Of a stretch of 64,000 nt of DNA, positions 1-7,284 are shown in pieces (the stretch's first letter is position 1; each line of letters begins with the position of its first letter). The translations under genes and the position numbers were made by a program. The stretch covers positions 2,232,001 to 2,296,000 of the forward strand of contig NZ_CP013926.1 of assembly GCF_001562115.1 (NCBI RefSeq). The letters are read 5' to 3'. The stretch is from Alteromonas stellipolaris. GTDB lineage: Bacteria > Pseudomonadota > Gammaproteobacteria > Enterobacterales > Alteromonadaceae. The notes beneath the pieces were generated by a model that worked only from the letters and a program-made list of their open reading frames with translations, ran no database searches and was not told where the DNA came from.

Positions 1-1413
1 GTCAGCATTGACATACCATTCAACATCAAAACGAATAGCTGTACGCTTATCTTCTTGAATAGAAGGTGTAGCTAAACCGTATGCGCCGTATTCGACATTT
101 GTAAATCTGTCGAAAATAACAGGAGCATCACCAAGCGGATTACTTCCATCATTTAAATTACTGTAGCTTGTTTCGTTAATTGAGTATTGGGTGCTAATAG
201 TAATATCATCGGTAATAATACCTGTGTACTGAATACCCCAAGTTTTACCACCTCGCTCTAAGGTATAATTACCTAAAGAGTTTCCTACTTCATCTGAATC
301 AGGGCTGTATAAGAACTTTTCAGATTCAAGCTCTTCGGTATTGTCCCATGCTGTAATTTCTAGGATGTGCTCTGGCGTAATGTACCAGTCGAGCTTTGCA
401 CTTAGTAATGTATCGTTACCTTCGCGATCATAAATTACTGCAGTATCACCATAATCTCTTTGACGAAGTTTTTGGTTAATTAAACCGAAAAAGAAAAGCT
501 TATCTTCAACAAGTGCGCCGCTAGCCCACAAGTTTACATTTGTTTCACTGCGCTCATCTTCTTTGAATACTTCATAATAAGCTGTTCCTGCTTCGTCAGC
601 ATCAGCCTGGGTTCTATAAAAGACGTCAGGGCTATGTGCTCTTAACGCAGCTGGCTCGTAGTAAGCGCTCGCGCCCCACTTAAATTCGTTGCTACCACTC
701 TTCGTTCTTGCGTTAATAACACCGCCCGTAGAACGGCCATATTCAGCAGAGTAGCCACCTGTCTTCACTTCAAACGATTCATACATTTCAAATGGAAGTT
801 CAGAACCACCAAGACCGTTTCTGAAGTTAGTTACGTTAATACCATTTACGTAATAAACGTTTTCACCTACAGATGAACCACCAAAGGAAGCATAGTTCCC
901 GAAGTCGGAGTCACCAGATACCGTACCTGGCGCTAAAAGCGCGACAGAAGCGATATCACGTGGCACAGGAACTTTTGCAATGAAATCTTGGTCTACATAA
1001 AGCTGTGATTCGCTTGAAGTAACATCAATATTCGAAATTGACGTTCCGCTTACTGAAATTCGCTCAATATCCCCAGATTCTAATGCCACATCTAAGTTAG
1101 TTCTTCCTGATGGACGCACTGTAAATTGCTTTTCCTGAGCAACTGTAAACCCAGCTTTTTGAGCTGAAAGGCTGTATTGGCCTGGTGGTAACAATGGAAA
1201 AGTGAATCGTCCATCTGAATCTGTCACAACACTACGTGTTAGACCTGTTTCAAGGTTGATAATTGTGACTTCAACATCACCAAGTAATTGGTTAGTACTT
1301 GCAGAAACAGAGGTACCAACAATAGTACCTTTTGACTCTTGTGCGAATGAAGGTGCAGCAACACCTAAAGACGCTGCTACAGCTAATGCTGTGAGCGTTT
1401 TATTATTTATCAT
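1..1413 (-). CDS. TonB-dependent receptor with carboxypeptidase-regulatory-like N-terminal domain, 3' end outside window
   Basis: Outer-membrane receptor of the Oar-like TonB-dependent class, probably for uptake of a large substrate that the sequence does not reveal. The 471 codons visible begin with a signal peptide of about 25 residues (hydrophobic ALAVAASLGVA, cleavage after FAQ). A CarboxypepD_reg-like beta-sandwich follows (about residues 28-105, with DSDGRF and LPPGQYSL), then a plug domain (about 110-240, containing NGINVTNFRNGLGG and EYGRSTGGVI), then the first barrel strands. The barrel is cut by the window edge. The ATG at 1413 follows a purine-rich GGGGAAA. It is the only member of its unit visible, and kynA upstream is separated by 327 bases. 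Confidence 0.9.
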   Translation of the reverse strand, partial: MINNKTLTALAVAASLGVAAPSFAQESKGTIVGTSVSASTNQLLGDVEVTIINLETGLTRSVVTDSDGRFTFPLLPPGQYSLSAQKAGFTVAQEKQFTVRPSGRTNLDVALESGDIERISVSGTSISNIDVTSSESQLYVDQDFIAKVPVPRDIASVALLAPGTVSGDSDFGNYASFGGSSVGENVYYVNGINVTNFRNGLGGSELPFEMYESFEVKTGGYSAEYGRSTGGVINARTKSGSNEFKWGASAYYEPAALRAHSPDVFYRTQADADEAGTAYYEVFKEDERSETNVNLWASGALVEDKLFFFGLINQKLRQRDYGDTAVIYDREGNDTLLSAKLDWYITPEHILEITAWDNTEELESEKFLYSPDSDEVGNSLGNYTLERGGKTWGIQYTGIITDDITISTQYSINETSYSNLNDGSNPLGDAPVIFDRFTNVEYGAYGLATPSIQEDKRTAIRFDVEWYVNAD

Positions 1414-1740
1414 GTATTTCCCCGGCTTTATATTCGCCCTTCATCGGTAACCGTAAATTATTGATGAGAGCAGACTTTTAAATTTTATTAAACTAACCAT
1501 TAAACTATTCTAAACGATTGTTTTTTATACGGATTTTAATAAATATCCGAAAGTATAATTGACATATTCAGAGGGGGTAAATCAAGTGTGAAGTGGATTT
1601 TTGTCGACGAGCGACAGTGCAGTGAAGTAGGGAAATTACACGTGAGCTATTGTGTTAATTGGCTTTGCAGGATATTTAAGAAGTTCCTCATTTGCGACGA
1701 ATTACATTCGTCGCAAATGCAGAAATGTCGCATTTTTCGT
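1414..1740. other. 327-base intergenic region between the receptor and kynA
   Basis: AT-rich spacer with no credible reading frame. It must hold the promoter of the receptor gene and the end of the kynA transcript. The only clear structure is the perfect inverted repeat at 1689-1719, listed separately. I see no convincing -35/-10 pair. Confidence 0.6.
1689..1719. repeat. Perfect 13-bp inverted repeat downstream of kynA
   Basis: Arms CATTTGCGACGAA and TTCGTCGCAAATG are exact complements around a 5-base loop (1702-1706), starting 21 bases past the kynA stop codon. It may be the kynA terminator hairpin, but no T-run follows on the minus strand, so a protein-binding operator or a Rho-aided end are alternatives. 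Confidence 0.6.
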
Positions 1741-2829
1741 CTATTGTAAATAAAACCCTAACCTGCGTTTTACCGATTCAGGCAATTCTGGAAGTGAACT
1801 TTTTGGTAAAAGGAACGTAGCCATGTTGAAAAAGTCTAAAAATATCCTGTTTGATTCAGTGGTTTTCTTCAAATAATGATGGCCAGATGACCCTCCAGTT
1901 CCTATTTTAGTACCCAGCATTCGTTGCACCATCATGGCATGGCGATAACGCCACAACGTTAATTGCTCATCTATTTCTGTTAGCGCAGTAATAAGTTGGA
2001 ACGGCAGATTAAAAACAGGCTCTTCTGAATACTGCTTTATAAATAAAGCCGACAACAATGCTTCATGAGACAAGCGGAATTTCCCCTGATTAAGAAGATC
2101 TTCATACGTTTCATGGTTAAATAGCCCATCAAAGTTTTCTCTGGTCGATTGCCAGTCTTTAAGCTCCTGTCGACGCTCTACCTCAGACAGAAACGCATTT
2201 CTTTCTATGGTTTCTTTGTCATCGTTTAGCATTTCATCTGTTGCTTTTCGGTAGTAATCCCAAAAGTGGAAATCCTCGGTTTTAAGTAATGGCATACGTG
2301 CCAACCACTTATCCACTAACTCGAACAAGCTTGGCTTTTCTTCTAAGGCTTCCAGTAGACTGCGATCATCATCACTTAAACGGTTATAAAAGCTTTGTTT
2401 ATCGAAATCGATACGATATTCCCTTTTAAGGCCCAACGAAATTTCAAGCTGCTTGAATTGAATACTTTGAAAGCCTGAAGCGGGAACCAAATAGTCTCTA
2501 AAGGAAAGAAACTGTTGAGGGGTCATGGTTTCCATGATGCCAATTTGGTCGTTCATCAGCTTTTGAATTTGAATAACGCGATGCAGCCTATGTACCACCG
2601 AAGTGAGTTGCTGATCTTTTACTGCAGCTTGGTTAAATGTATCGATAACCGCATTGAGTTCGTGCAAGAGTTGCTTAAACCATAGTTCATACACTTGGTG
2701 CACTACGATAAATAGCATTTCTTCATGGGCAGGTTCGCCGTACTTAGTACTTTGAAGCTTTTGTGCGCCAAGTATTTTATCTAATGCTAGGTAATCACCG
2801 TAATAGCAGGGTTCTATATTTTTTTTCAT
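1741..2829 (-). CDS. kynA: Tryptophan 2,3-dioxygenase
   Basis: Heme enzyme that opens the indole ring of L-tryptophan to N-formylkynurenine, the first step of the kynurenine pathway, in the cytoplasm. The 362-residue product has the family N-terminal helix with VVHQVYELWFKQLLHE (about residues 41-56), the RMLGTKIGTGGSSGHHYL segment near the C-terminus that closes over the substrate, and the helical core between. It is longer than short bacterial forms (about 280-300 residues) and closer to the longer animal-like type. No other kynurenine-pathway gene is in view, so formylkynurenine processing must be encoded elsewhere. It appears monocistronic. Confidence 0.96.
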   Translation of the reverse strand: MKKNIEPCYYGDYLALDKILGAQKLQSTKYGEPAHEEMLFIVVHQVYELWFKQLLHELNAVIDTFNQAAVKDQQLTSVVHRLHRVIQIQKLMNDQIGIMETMTPQQFLSFRDYLVPASGFQSIQFKQLEISLGLKREYRIDFDKQSFYNRLSDDDRSLLEALEEKPSLFELVDKWLARMPLLKTEDFHFWDYYRKATDEMLNDDKETIERNAFLSEVERRQELKDWQSTRENFDGLFNHETYEDLLNQGKFRLSHEALLSALFIKQYSEEPVFNLPFQLITALTEIDEQLTLWRYRHAMMVQRMLGTKIGTGGSSGHHYLKKTTESNRIFLDFFNMATFLLPKSSLPELPESVKRRLGFYLQ

Positions 2830-2987
2830 GCCGATTGTTCTTATCGTCGTTATGCACAGAAGGAAATTCTAACACCGCTAACTCGACATCGACAAAATAC
2901 AGGCTATAAATTATCTAGGGGCGTTATTAAAAATATACACACCCATAAAAAATAACATCGCGTTAAAATTTAAATTAGGGCACAAAT

Positions 2988-3275
2988 ATGAAGCTTGATG
3001 ATGACATTCATAATTATTACGAACATCTTGTACTGCAACGTGTAACAGAGCTTGGACTCGACAATACTAAGAGTCCTGATTATTTAGCTGACTTATGCTG
3101 CTTGGCACTTAACCAAGTCCCTCCACGCTACATTCGCTACGAAGTCGATATGGCTTTTTACCTTCCCCAAAGTGAACGAAACCAAATGGAAATGAATGTT
3201 ACTTACGCTATCGATAATGCGATGAAGTATTTAAACGACACAGATAAAACATCGGTAAGCGAGAAAGCAGAGTAA
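2988..3275 (+). CDS. ComFB-like (late competence development family) protein
   Basis: Small cytoplasmic protein of 95 residues resembling ComFB: an acidic helical start, then a segment with paired cysteines (C37, C38) followed by LNQVPPRYI, the most conserved stretch of the family. B. subtilis ComFB is a small zinc-binding protein encoded with competence genes; the role in proteobacteria is not settled. No other competence gene is near. It is divergent from kynA and stands alone before the 4.5S RNA gene. The family assignment rests on the LNxxPPRY motif and the length. The function is not known. Confidence 0.75.
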   Translation: MKLDDDIHNYYEHLVLQRVTELGLDNTKSPDYLADLCCLALNQVPPRYIRYEVDMAFYLPQSERNQMEMNVTYAIDNAMKYLNDTDKTSVSEKAE

Positions 3276-3338
3276 TGCCAAACACAGTTTTATAAGTTAA
3301 AAACACAGATGTGAAAGTAAAATATGGGGGAGTAAATT

Positions 3339-3450
3339 GGGTGGCGGGCTCCCAGCCACATCCCGGCACATGAGTCGTCTGCTGCGGCTGCTCCCTTCCA
3401 GGCCTGACCGAGTTCACAGAGTATCATTGCGGGAGGACCAAAAGCCCACC
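3339..3450 (-). ncRNA. ffs: 4.5S RNA, signal recognition particle RNA
   Basis: The minus strand carries the conserved SRP core: GGTCAGGCCTGGAAGGGAGC (the GGAA tetraloop region), then GCAGC and GTGCCGGGATGT, matching E. coli 4.5S RNA in order and spacing. The ends GGTGGGCT and AGCCCGCC pair with one G-U wobble, giving a closed hairpin of about 112 nt against 114 nt in E. coli. It binds Ffh and targets nascent membrane proteins to FtsY and the translocon. The exact ends are estimated from the pairing. Confidence 0.95.
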
Positions 3451-3528
3451 ATAGAAAGCGAATAAAATACTAACAGGCGTCAGCAGTCTTAAGCGCGGGG
3501 CGCATTATGACTACTTGCCCGATAAGTT

Positions 3529-4587
3529 TCAACCCTTTAACGAAAATCTCTCTTCTGCAATGATGTTTGCCACACGATTTGTGGCTGATTTTTCAGCATC
3601 AGCACGGGTATAAATCTCTTTTAGCGTAGTGCCAATAGCTTCGATATGCTTGCGCATCGCCGCGTTAGAGCTTTGTTCCATACGCTGATGAAAGATATCG
3701 ATAATACCGCCTGCGTTAATCACATAGTCAGGTGCATACAAAATGCCACGCTCAACTAACATATCGCCAATTTCTTCACGTGCGAGTTGATTGTTTGCCG
3801 CACCAGCAATGACCTTAGCTTTAATCATAGGTAATGTTTGGTCATTAATGGCCGCGCCTAACGCACAAGGTGCTAGCACATCAACGTCTAGACCTAGAAT
3901 TTCTTCAGGCGCTACTGCTGTAGCACCAAGTTCCGCTACCGCCTTTTCTACACCTTCGGGGAAAATATCTGCCACATAAAGTTTTGCACCCGCTGCGTGA
4001 AGGTGTGACGCTAGTCGATAACCGACATGCCCCATACCTTGAATTGCTACGCTTACGCCCTCTAAGCTGCGATTCAACCCGTGCTCTACGCTGGCCTTTA
4101 AGCCAACAAACACACCATAAGCGGTAGATGGTGCTGGATTACCGTCTGGCTGCTCGTCAGCGTAGTGATATTGCGCATTTACCCCAGCAATGTAGTCAGA
4201 CTGAGTCGCCATGGTTTGTAAATCGGTAACTGAAATGCCCGAGTCTTCTGCGGTAAAATATTTGCCGCCTAATGAATCGACAAATCTCCCCATAGCTTCC
4301 ATCATTGCCGGCGTTTTTTGTTTGCGAGGATCGCCAATAATCACCGACTTACCACCACCTAATGCAATATTGGCCATGGCGGCTTTGTAAGTCATTCCCT
4401 TAGAAAGGCGGAGTACGTCGGTTAATGCTTCTGCACTACTTACATAGGGCCACATTCTACAACCACCCAATGCAGGGCCTAGGTTTGTATTGTGAATGGC
4501 AATAATGGCACTTAAGCCTGCTTCTTTATCGTGATAAAAAGCGACATGCTCGTGATTATCAAACTCTATGTGATCGAAAACCGACAT
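3529..4587 (-). CDS. ldh: Leucine dehydrogenase-type amino acid dehydrogenase (Glu/Leu/Phe/Val family)
   Basis: NAD-dependent oxidative deaminase of branched-chain or aromatic amino acids. The 352 residues hold GGCRMWPY (41-48), catalytic-region lysines K68 and K80 within MTYKAAMANIALGGGK, and a Rossmann fold with GMGHVG near residue 180. The length suits leucine dehydrogenase rather than the roughly 450-residue glutamate enzymes. The ATG at 4587 is chosen because AGGGA precedes it; an in-frame start 51 bases further upstream lacks such a site and adds an atypical leader. It is divergent from an Lrp-family gene that may control it. Its surroundings (kynA, maiA-fahA, phhA) leave phenylalanine as a possible substrate. 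Confidence 0.9.
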   Translation of the reverse strand: MSVFDHIEFDNHEHVAFYHDKEAGLSAIIAIHNTNLGPALGGCRMWPYVSSAEALTDVLRLSKGMTYKAAMANIALGGGKSVIIGDPRKQKTPAMMEAMGRFVDSLGGKYFTAEDSGISVTDLQTMATQSDYIAGVNAQYHYADEQPDGNPAPSTAYGVFVGLKASVEHGLNRSLEGVSVAIQGMGHVGYRLASHLHAAGAKLYVADIFPEGVEKAVAELGATAVAPEEILGLDVDVLAPCALGAAINDQTLPMIKAKVIAGAANNQLAREEIGDMLVERGILYAPDYVINAGGIIDIFHQRMEQSSNAAMRKHIEAIGTTLKEIYTRADAEKSATNRVANIIAEERFSLKG

Positions 4588-4710
4588 ACTTTCCCTATTA
4601 ATAATGTGATGGATTTTGCCCAAGTTTAGCCCAACCATCAGAGGACACGCCTTGCTAAGTTATTGACCGACTCTCGTAAAGTGAAATACACAAAGTATGA
4701 ATACTATTTT

Positions 4711-4730
4711 TCTAGGATATCTATCCTAGA
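4711..4730. promoter_or_regulatory. Palindromic site between ldh and the Lrp-family gene
   Basis: TCTAGGATA-TC-TATCCTAGA is a perfect 9-bp inverted repeat with a 2-base centre, 52 bases before the regulator's ATG and 124 before ldh. Lrp/AsnC proteins bind imperfect palindromes of similar size, so this is a plausible operator for the adjacent regulator; binding is inferred. A TATAAT at 4744-4749 may be the regulator's -10. Confidence 0.5.
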
Positions 4731-4781
4731 ATTTATTTTTCTATATAATAAACATCATAAAAACGACGGAAGCTGCGTTCA

Positions 4782-5249
4782 ATGAAATTAGATAAATTCG
4801 ATCGTGAGATTTTGCGAGTACTTCAACAAGATGCCACTGTCTCTATGGCTGAGTTAAGTCAGAAGGTGGGGCTTTCCCATACCCCATGTTGGAGACGGGT
4901 AAAACGGATGGAAGCCGATGGCATTATCATCGGTAAAGTTACCTTATTAAACAGTAAAAAGTTGAACCTTGGGGTGTCGGTTTTTATTTATGTCACCCTT
5001 AAAAATCATGATGGTGACTCCCTTACCGATTTTGAAAATGCAGTACAAAGCATTGATGAAATTGTAGAGTGCCACACCACCAGCGGTGAGAAAGACTATT
5101 TGCTTAAAGTGATTGTGGAAAGTATTGAAGAATATGAGTTTTTACTAAAAACGAAACTGACTCATCTTCCTTTGGTAGATCATGTCAGCTCCACCTTCGC
5201 GTTAAAACAAGTGAAGAACACCACAGAACTGCCAATCAAACGACAGTAG
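4782..5249 (+). CDS. Lrp/AsnC-family transcriptional regulator
   Basis: A 155-residue feast/famine regulator. An N-terminal winged HTH (about residues 4-60, with DREILRVLQQDATVSMAELS and HTPCWRRVKRME) is followed by a RAM/AsnC ligand domain (about 68-145, with the typical GEKDYLLKV turn). It is divergent from the dehydrogenase gene with a 20-bp palindrome between them, the usual arrangement for a local regulator of that gene. The N-terminus LDKFDREILRVLQ is typical. It is probably a local BkdR-like regulator rather than global Lrp; the distinction cannot be made from sequence alone. Confidence 0.92.
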   Translation: MKLDKFDREILRVLQQDATVSMAELSQKVGLSHTPCWRRVKRMEADGIIIGKVTLLNSKKLNLGVSVFIYVTLKNHDGDSLTDFENAVQSIDEIVECHTTSGEKDYLLKVIVESIEEYEFLLKTKLTHLPLVDHVSSTFALKQVKNTTELPIKRQ

Positions 5250-5266
5250 GTTTCATTGAAACCTAC
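5246..5266 (+). repeat. Short hairpin at the 3' end of the Lrp-family gene
   Basis: GTAGGTTTC-ATT-GAAACCTAC, nine paired bases and a 3-base loop, overlaps the stop codon of the regulator and lies between convergent genes. No T-run follows on either strand, so calling it a terminator is tentative. Confidence 0.4.
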
Positions 5267-5304
5267 GCCCTGCTGATTATCAACTGCCCTTCTTTCTCGC
5301 TTTA

Positions 5305-5961
5305 TTAAAGCACGCTATCAATTTGGTTCTCAGGCAGGGCTTTTTCAAAAGCCGGTAGTGCATTGCAGTTATCTGTTATTTTTTGAATAAGTGGATATCG
5401 TGTCATATCCACATCAAAGCGATGCGCGTTATACACTTGTGGAACCAAACACAAATCAGCCATGGTCACATCAAAGTCAAAGCAATACTTACCTGCTTGG
5501 GTTTGTAATCGCTTTTCAATAGCATCGAAACTCAGCGTTATCCAATGTGCTGCCCATCTATTCACACTATCTTGTTCGGCACTATATTCACTTTTAAGTT
5601 GATTGAGTACCCGTAAGTTACTTAAAGGTTGGGTGTCACAGGCAATATCTTGAGCCAGCGCCCTTACTCTTGCCCGCTCTGTCTTGTGTGATGGTATTAA
5701 CTGATATGGAGAGGGAAAACGTTCATCTAAGTATTCGATAATGGCTAAAGATTGATTAAGAATAATATCTTCATCGTCGTCAACCAAAGTGGGCACTAGC
5801 TGAGCGGGGTTTAGCTGCTTATAGGGTGCACTGTGCTGCTGGCCACCTTCATTAACTAGGTGCACTGGCACATATTGGTACTCTACACCTTTTAAATTAA
5901 GTGCAATTCTTACTCTGTAAGACGCCGTTGAGCGCCAATAACCATATAAAGTTAAACTCAT
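5305..5961 (-). CDS. maiA: Maleylacetoacetate isomerase, zeta-class glutathione transferase
   Basis: Isomerises maleylacetoacetate to fumarylacetoacetate, the penultimate step of tyrosine/homogentisate degradation, using glutathione. The 218 residues show a thioredoxin-fold GST N-domain with the zeta-class catalytic STASYRVRIALNLKG (about 11-25), the glutathione-binding LVPTLVDDD and NQSLAIIEYLDE segments, and an all-helical C-domain. It lies 105 bases downstream of fahA on the same strand and is probably co-transcribed. Together they form the end of the homogentisate pathway. hmgA, which usually accompanies them, is absent from the window. Confidence 0.94.
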   Translation of the reverse strand: MSLTLYGYWRSTASYRVRIALNLKGVEYQYVPVHLVNEGGQQHSAPYKQLNPAQLVPTLVDDDEDIILNQSLAIIEYLDERFPSPYQLIPSHKTERARVRALAQDIACDTQPLSNLRVLNQLKSEYSAEQDSVNRWAAHWITLSFDAIEKRLQTQAGKYCFDFDVTMADLCLVPQVYNAHRFDVDMTRYPLIQKITDNCNALPAFEKALPENQIDSVL

Positions 5962-6066
5962 AACTAACCGCCGCCTAACGTGTGTGTTGTGATACTTATT
6001 ATAATCATAGCGTAATTTGTAAAGGGCAAGTGCATGCCCCTACTCATTAGCTTAGCTTTCATGGGT

Positions 6067-7077
6067 TCAGCTTAAGGGCTTAACCTGCTGGTCAATGGCA
6101 CCGAAAATACTTTGTCCGTTACTATCAAACATTTCTATTCTAATTCGATCGCCAAATTGCATAAAAGGTGTAGAAGGCTTACCGTCTCTGATGGTTTCAA
6201 TCATGCGCACTTCAGCAATACACGAGTAGCCAAGACCACCTTCAGCGATGGCTGAGCCATGGTCGGTACCTTGTTTATTCGATACGGTACCGGAACCAAT
6301 AATGGTGCCAGCGCCTAAATTACGGCTCTTAGCAGCATGTGACACCAGCTTTGCAAAGCTAAATGTCATGTCTTCGCCTGCTTGTGGTTTACCAAACAAC
6401 TCACCGTTGTAGGTGGAACGAAGGGGTAAATGCACTTTTTCTTGGTCCCACGCATCACCGAGTTCATCAGGCGTTACCGCCACCGGCGAAAAGCTAGAGG
6501 CCGGTTTCGACTGGAAGAACCCAAACCCTTTCGCCAACTCGCCTGGAATTAATCCTCTTAGCGATACATCATTTACAAGCATCACTAATCTAATTCGCTC
6601 TGCCGCTTGTGCATCAGTACAAGCCATAGGAACATCGTCGGTGACAACCGCGACCTCACCTTCAAAATCAATACCCCACTCATCGCTAGGCAAAATAATG
6701 TCGTCTCGGGGGCCTATAAAGTCGTCAGATCCCCCTTGATACATGAGTGGGTCATTCCAGAAACTTTCAGGAATTTCAGCACCTCGCGCTTTTCTTACTA
6801 GCTCAACGTGGTTCACATACGCACTGCCATCAGCCCACTGGTAAGCTCGCGGCAAAGGCGATTCGCAGCGGGTTGCATCAAACTCGATACTCTCTACTAC
6901 ACCCTTGTTGAGCTGTTCGTAGCGCATCTGCAACTGCGGAGCAGTAACCTGCCAGCTATCCAGTGCTTGTTGCATAGTGTGAGCAATATCTTCTACTGAA
7001 CAGGTACGCGTTAAATCTTTAGATACCAACATTAAACGGCCGTCTCGGCTATCGTTCTTATAAGTAGCTAGTTTCAT
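6067..7077 (-). CDS. fahA: Fumarylacetoacetate hydrolase (fumarylacetoacetase)
   Basis: Hydrolyses fumarylacetoacetate to fumarate and acetoacetate, the last step of tyrosine catabolism. The 336-residue product is the shorter bacterial form. The FAH fold is evident from the metal-binding DFEGEVAVVTDD region (about 153-164) and VMLVNDVSLRGL, then SKPASSFSPVAVTPDELG, and GTIIGSGTVSNKQGTDHGSA near 265. It is transcribed first, ahead of maiA. A TyrR-box-like palindrome about 110 bases upstream (7188-7205) suggests control by the neighbouring TyrR homologue. Confidence 0.94.
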   Translation of the reverse strand: MKLATYKNDSRDGRLMLVSKDLTRTCSVEDIAHTMQQALDSWQVTAPQLQMRYEQLNKGVVESIEFDATRCESPLPRAYQWADGSAYVNHVELVRKARGAEIPESFWNDPLMYQGGSDDFIGPRDDIILPSDEWGIDFEGEVAVVTDDVPMACTDAQAAERIRLVMLVNDVSLRGLIPGELAKGFGFFQSKPASSFSPVAVTPDELGDAWDQEKVHLPLRSTYNGELFGKPQAGEDMTFSFAKLVSHAAKSRNLGAGTIIGSGTVSNKQGTDHGSAIAEGGLGYSCIAEVRMIETIRDGKPSTPFMQFGDRIRIEMFDSNGQSIFGAIDQQVKPLS

Positions 7078-7187
7078 AAATTGGATCCTTACTGTGATCA
7101 GCGCTTTTGCGTATGTAACATTTATTATTCTTTATGCATCACCCGCATCAAGATGAAAAGTCGGGAGCACACGACAATAATTTTCAC

Positions 7188-7205
7188 TGTAAGCTTGGTT
7201 GTACA
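7188..7205. promoter_or_regulatory. TyrR-box-like palindrome upstream of fahA-maiA
   Basis: TGTAAG-CTTGGT-TGTACA matches the TyrR box consensus TGTAAA-N6-TTTACA at 10 of 12 positions, including the key G and C of each half. It lies 110 bases upstream of fahA and touches the tyrR terminator. Binding is inferred from the motif and the adjacent regulator gene. Confidence 0.5.
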
Positions 7206-7238
7206 AAAAAAGGCGGCACTTCCTATTGAAGTACCGCC
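7205..7238 (-). terminator. Rho-independent terminator of the tyrR-like gene
   Basis: On the minus strand GGCGGTACTTC and GAAGTGCCGCC pair (one G-U) around a 5-base loop, followed by TTTTTTT. It lies 47 bases past the regulator's stop codon. Confidence 0.88.
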
Positions 7239-7284
7239 CTCATTGGTTAAGCAAGGCAACGTAAATTTAACGAAACAGTGAAAC

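Noticed and set aside
3208..3417. 69-residue minus-strand reading frame
   Set aside because: It overlaps the 4.5S RNA gene and the 3' end of the ComFB-like gene; the RNA explains the conserved bases.
4675..4692. Weak TyrR-box-like sequence CGTAAA-GTGAAA-TACACA upstream of ldh
   Set aside because: Only 9 of 12 matches with a poor right half; not distinguishable from chance, though ldh could fit the regulon.
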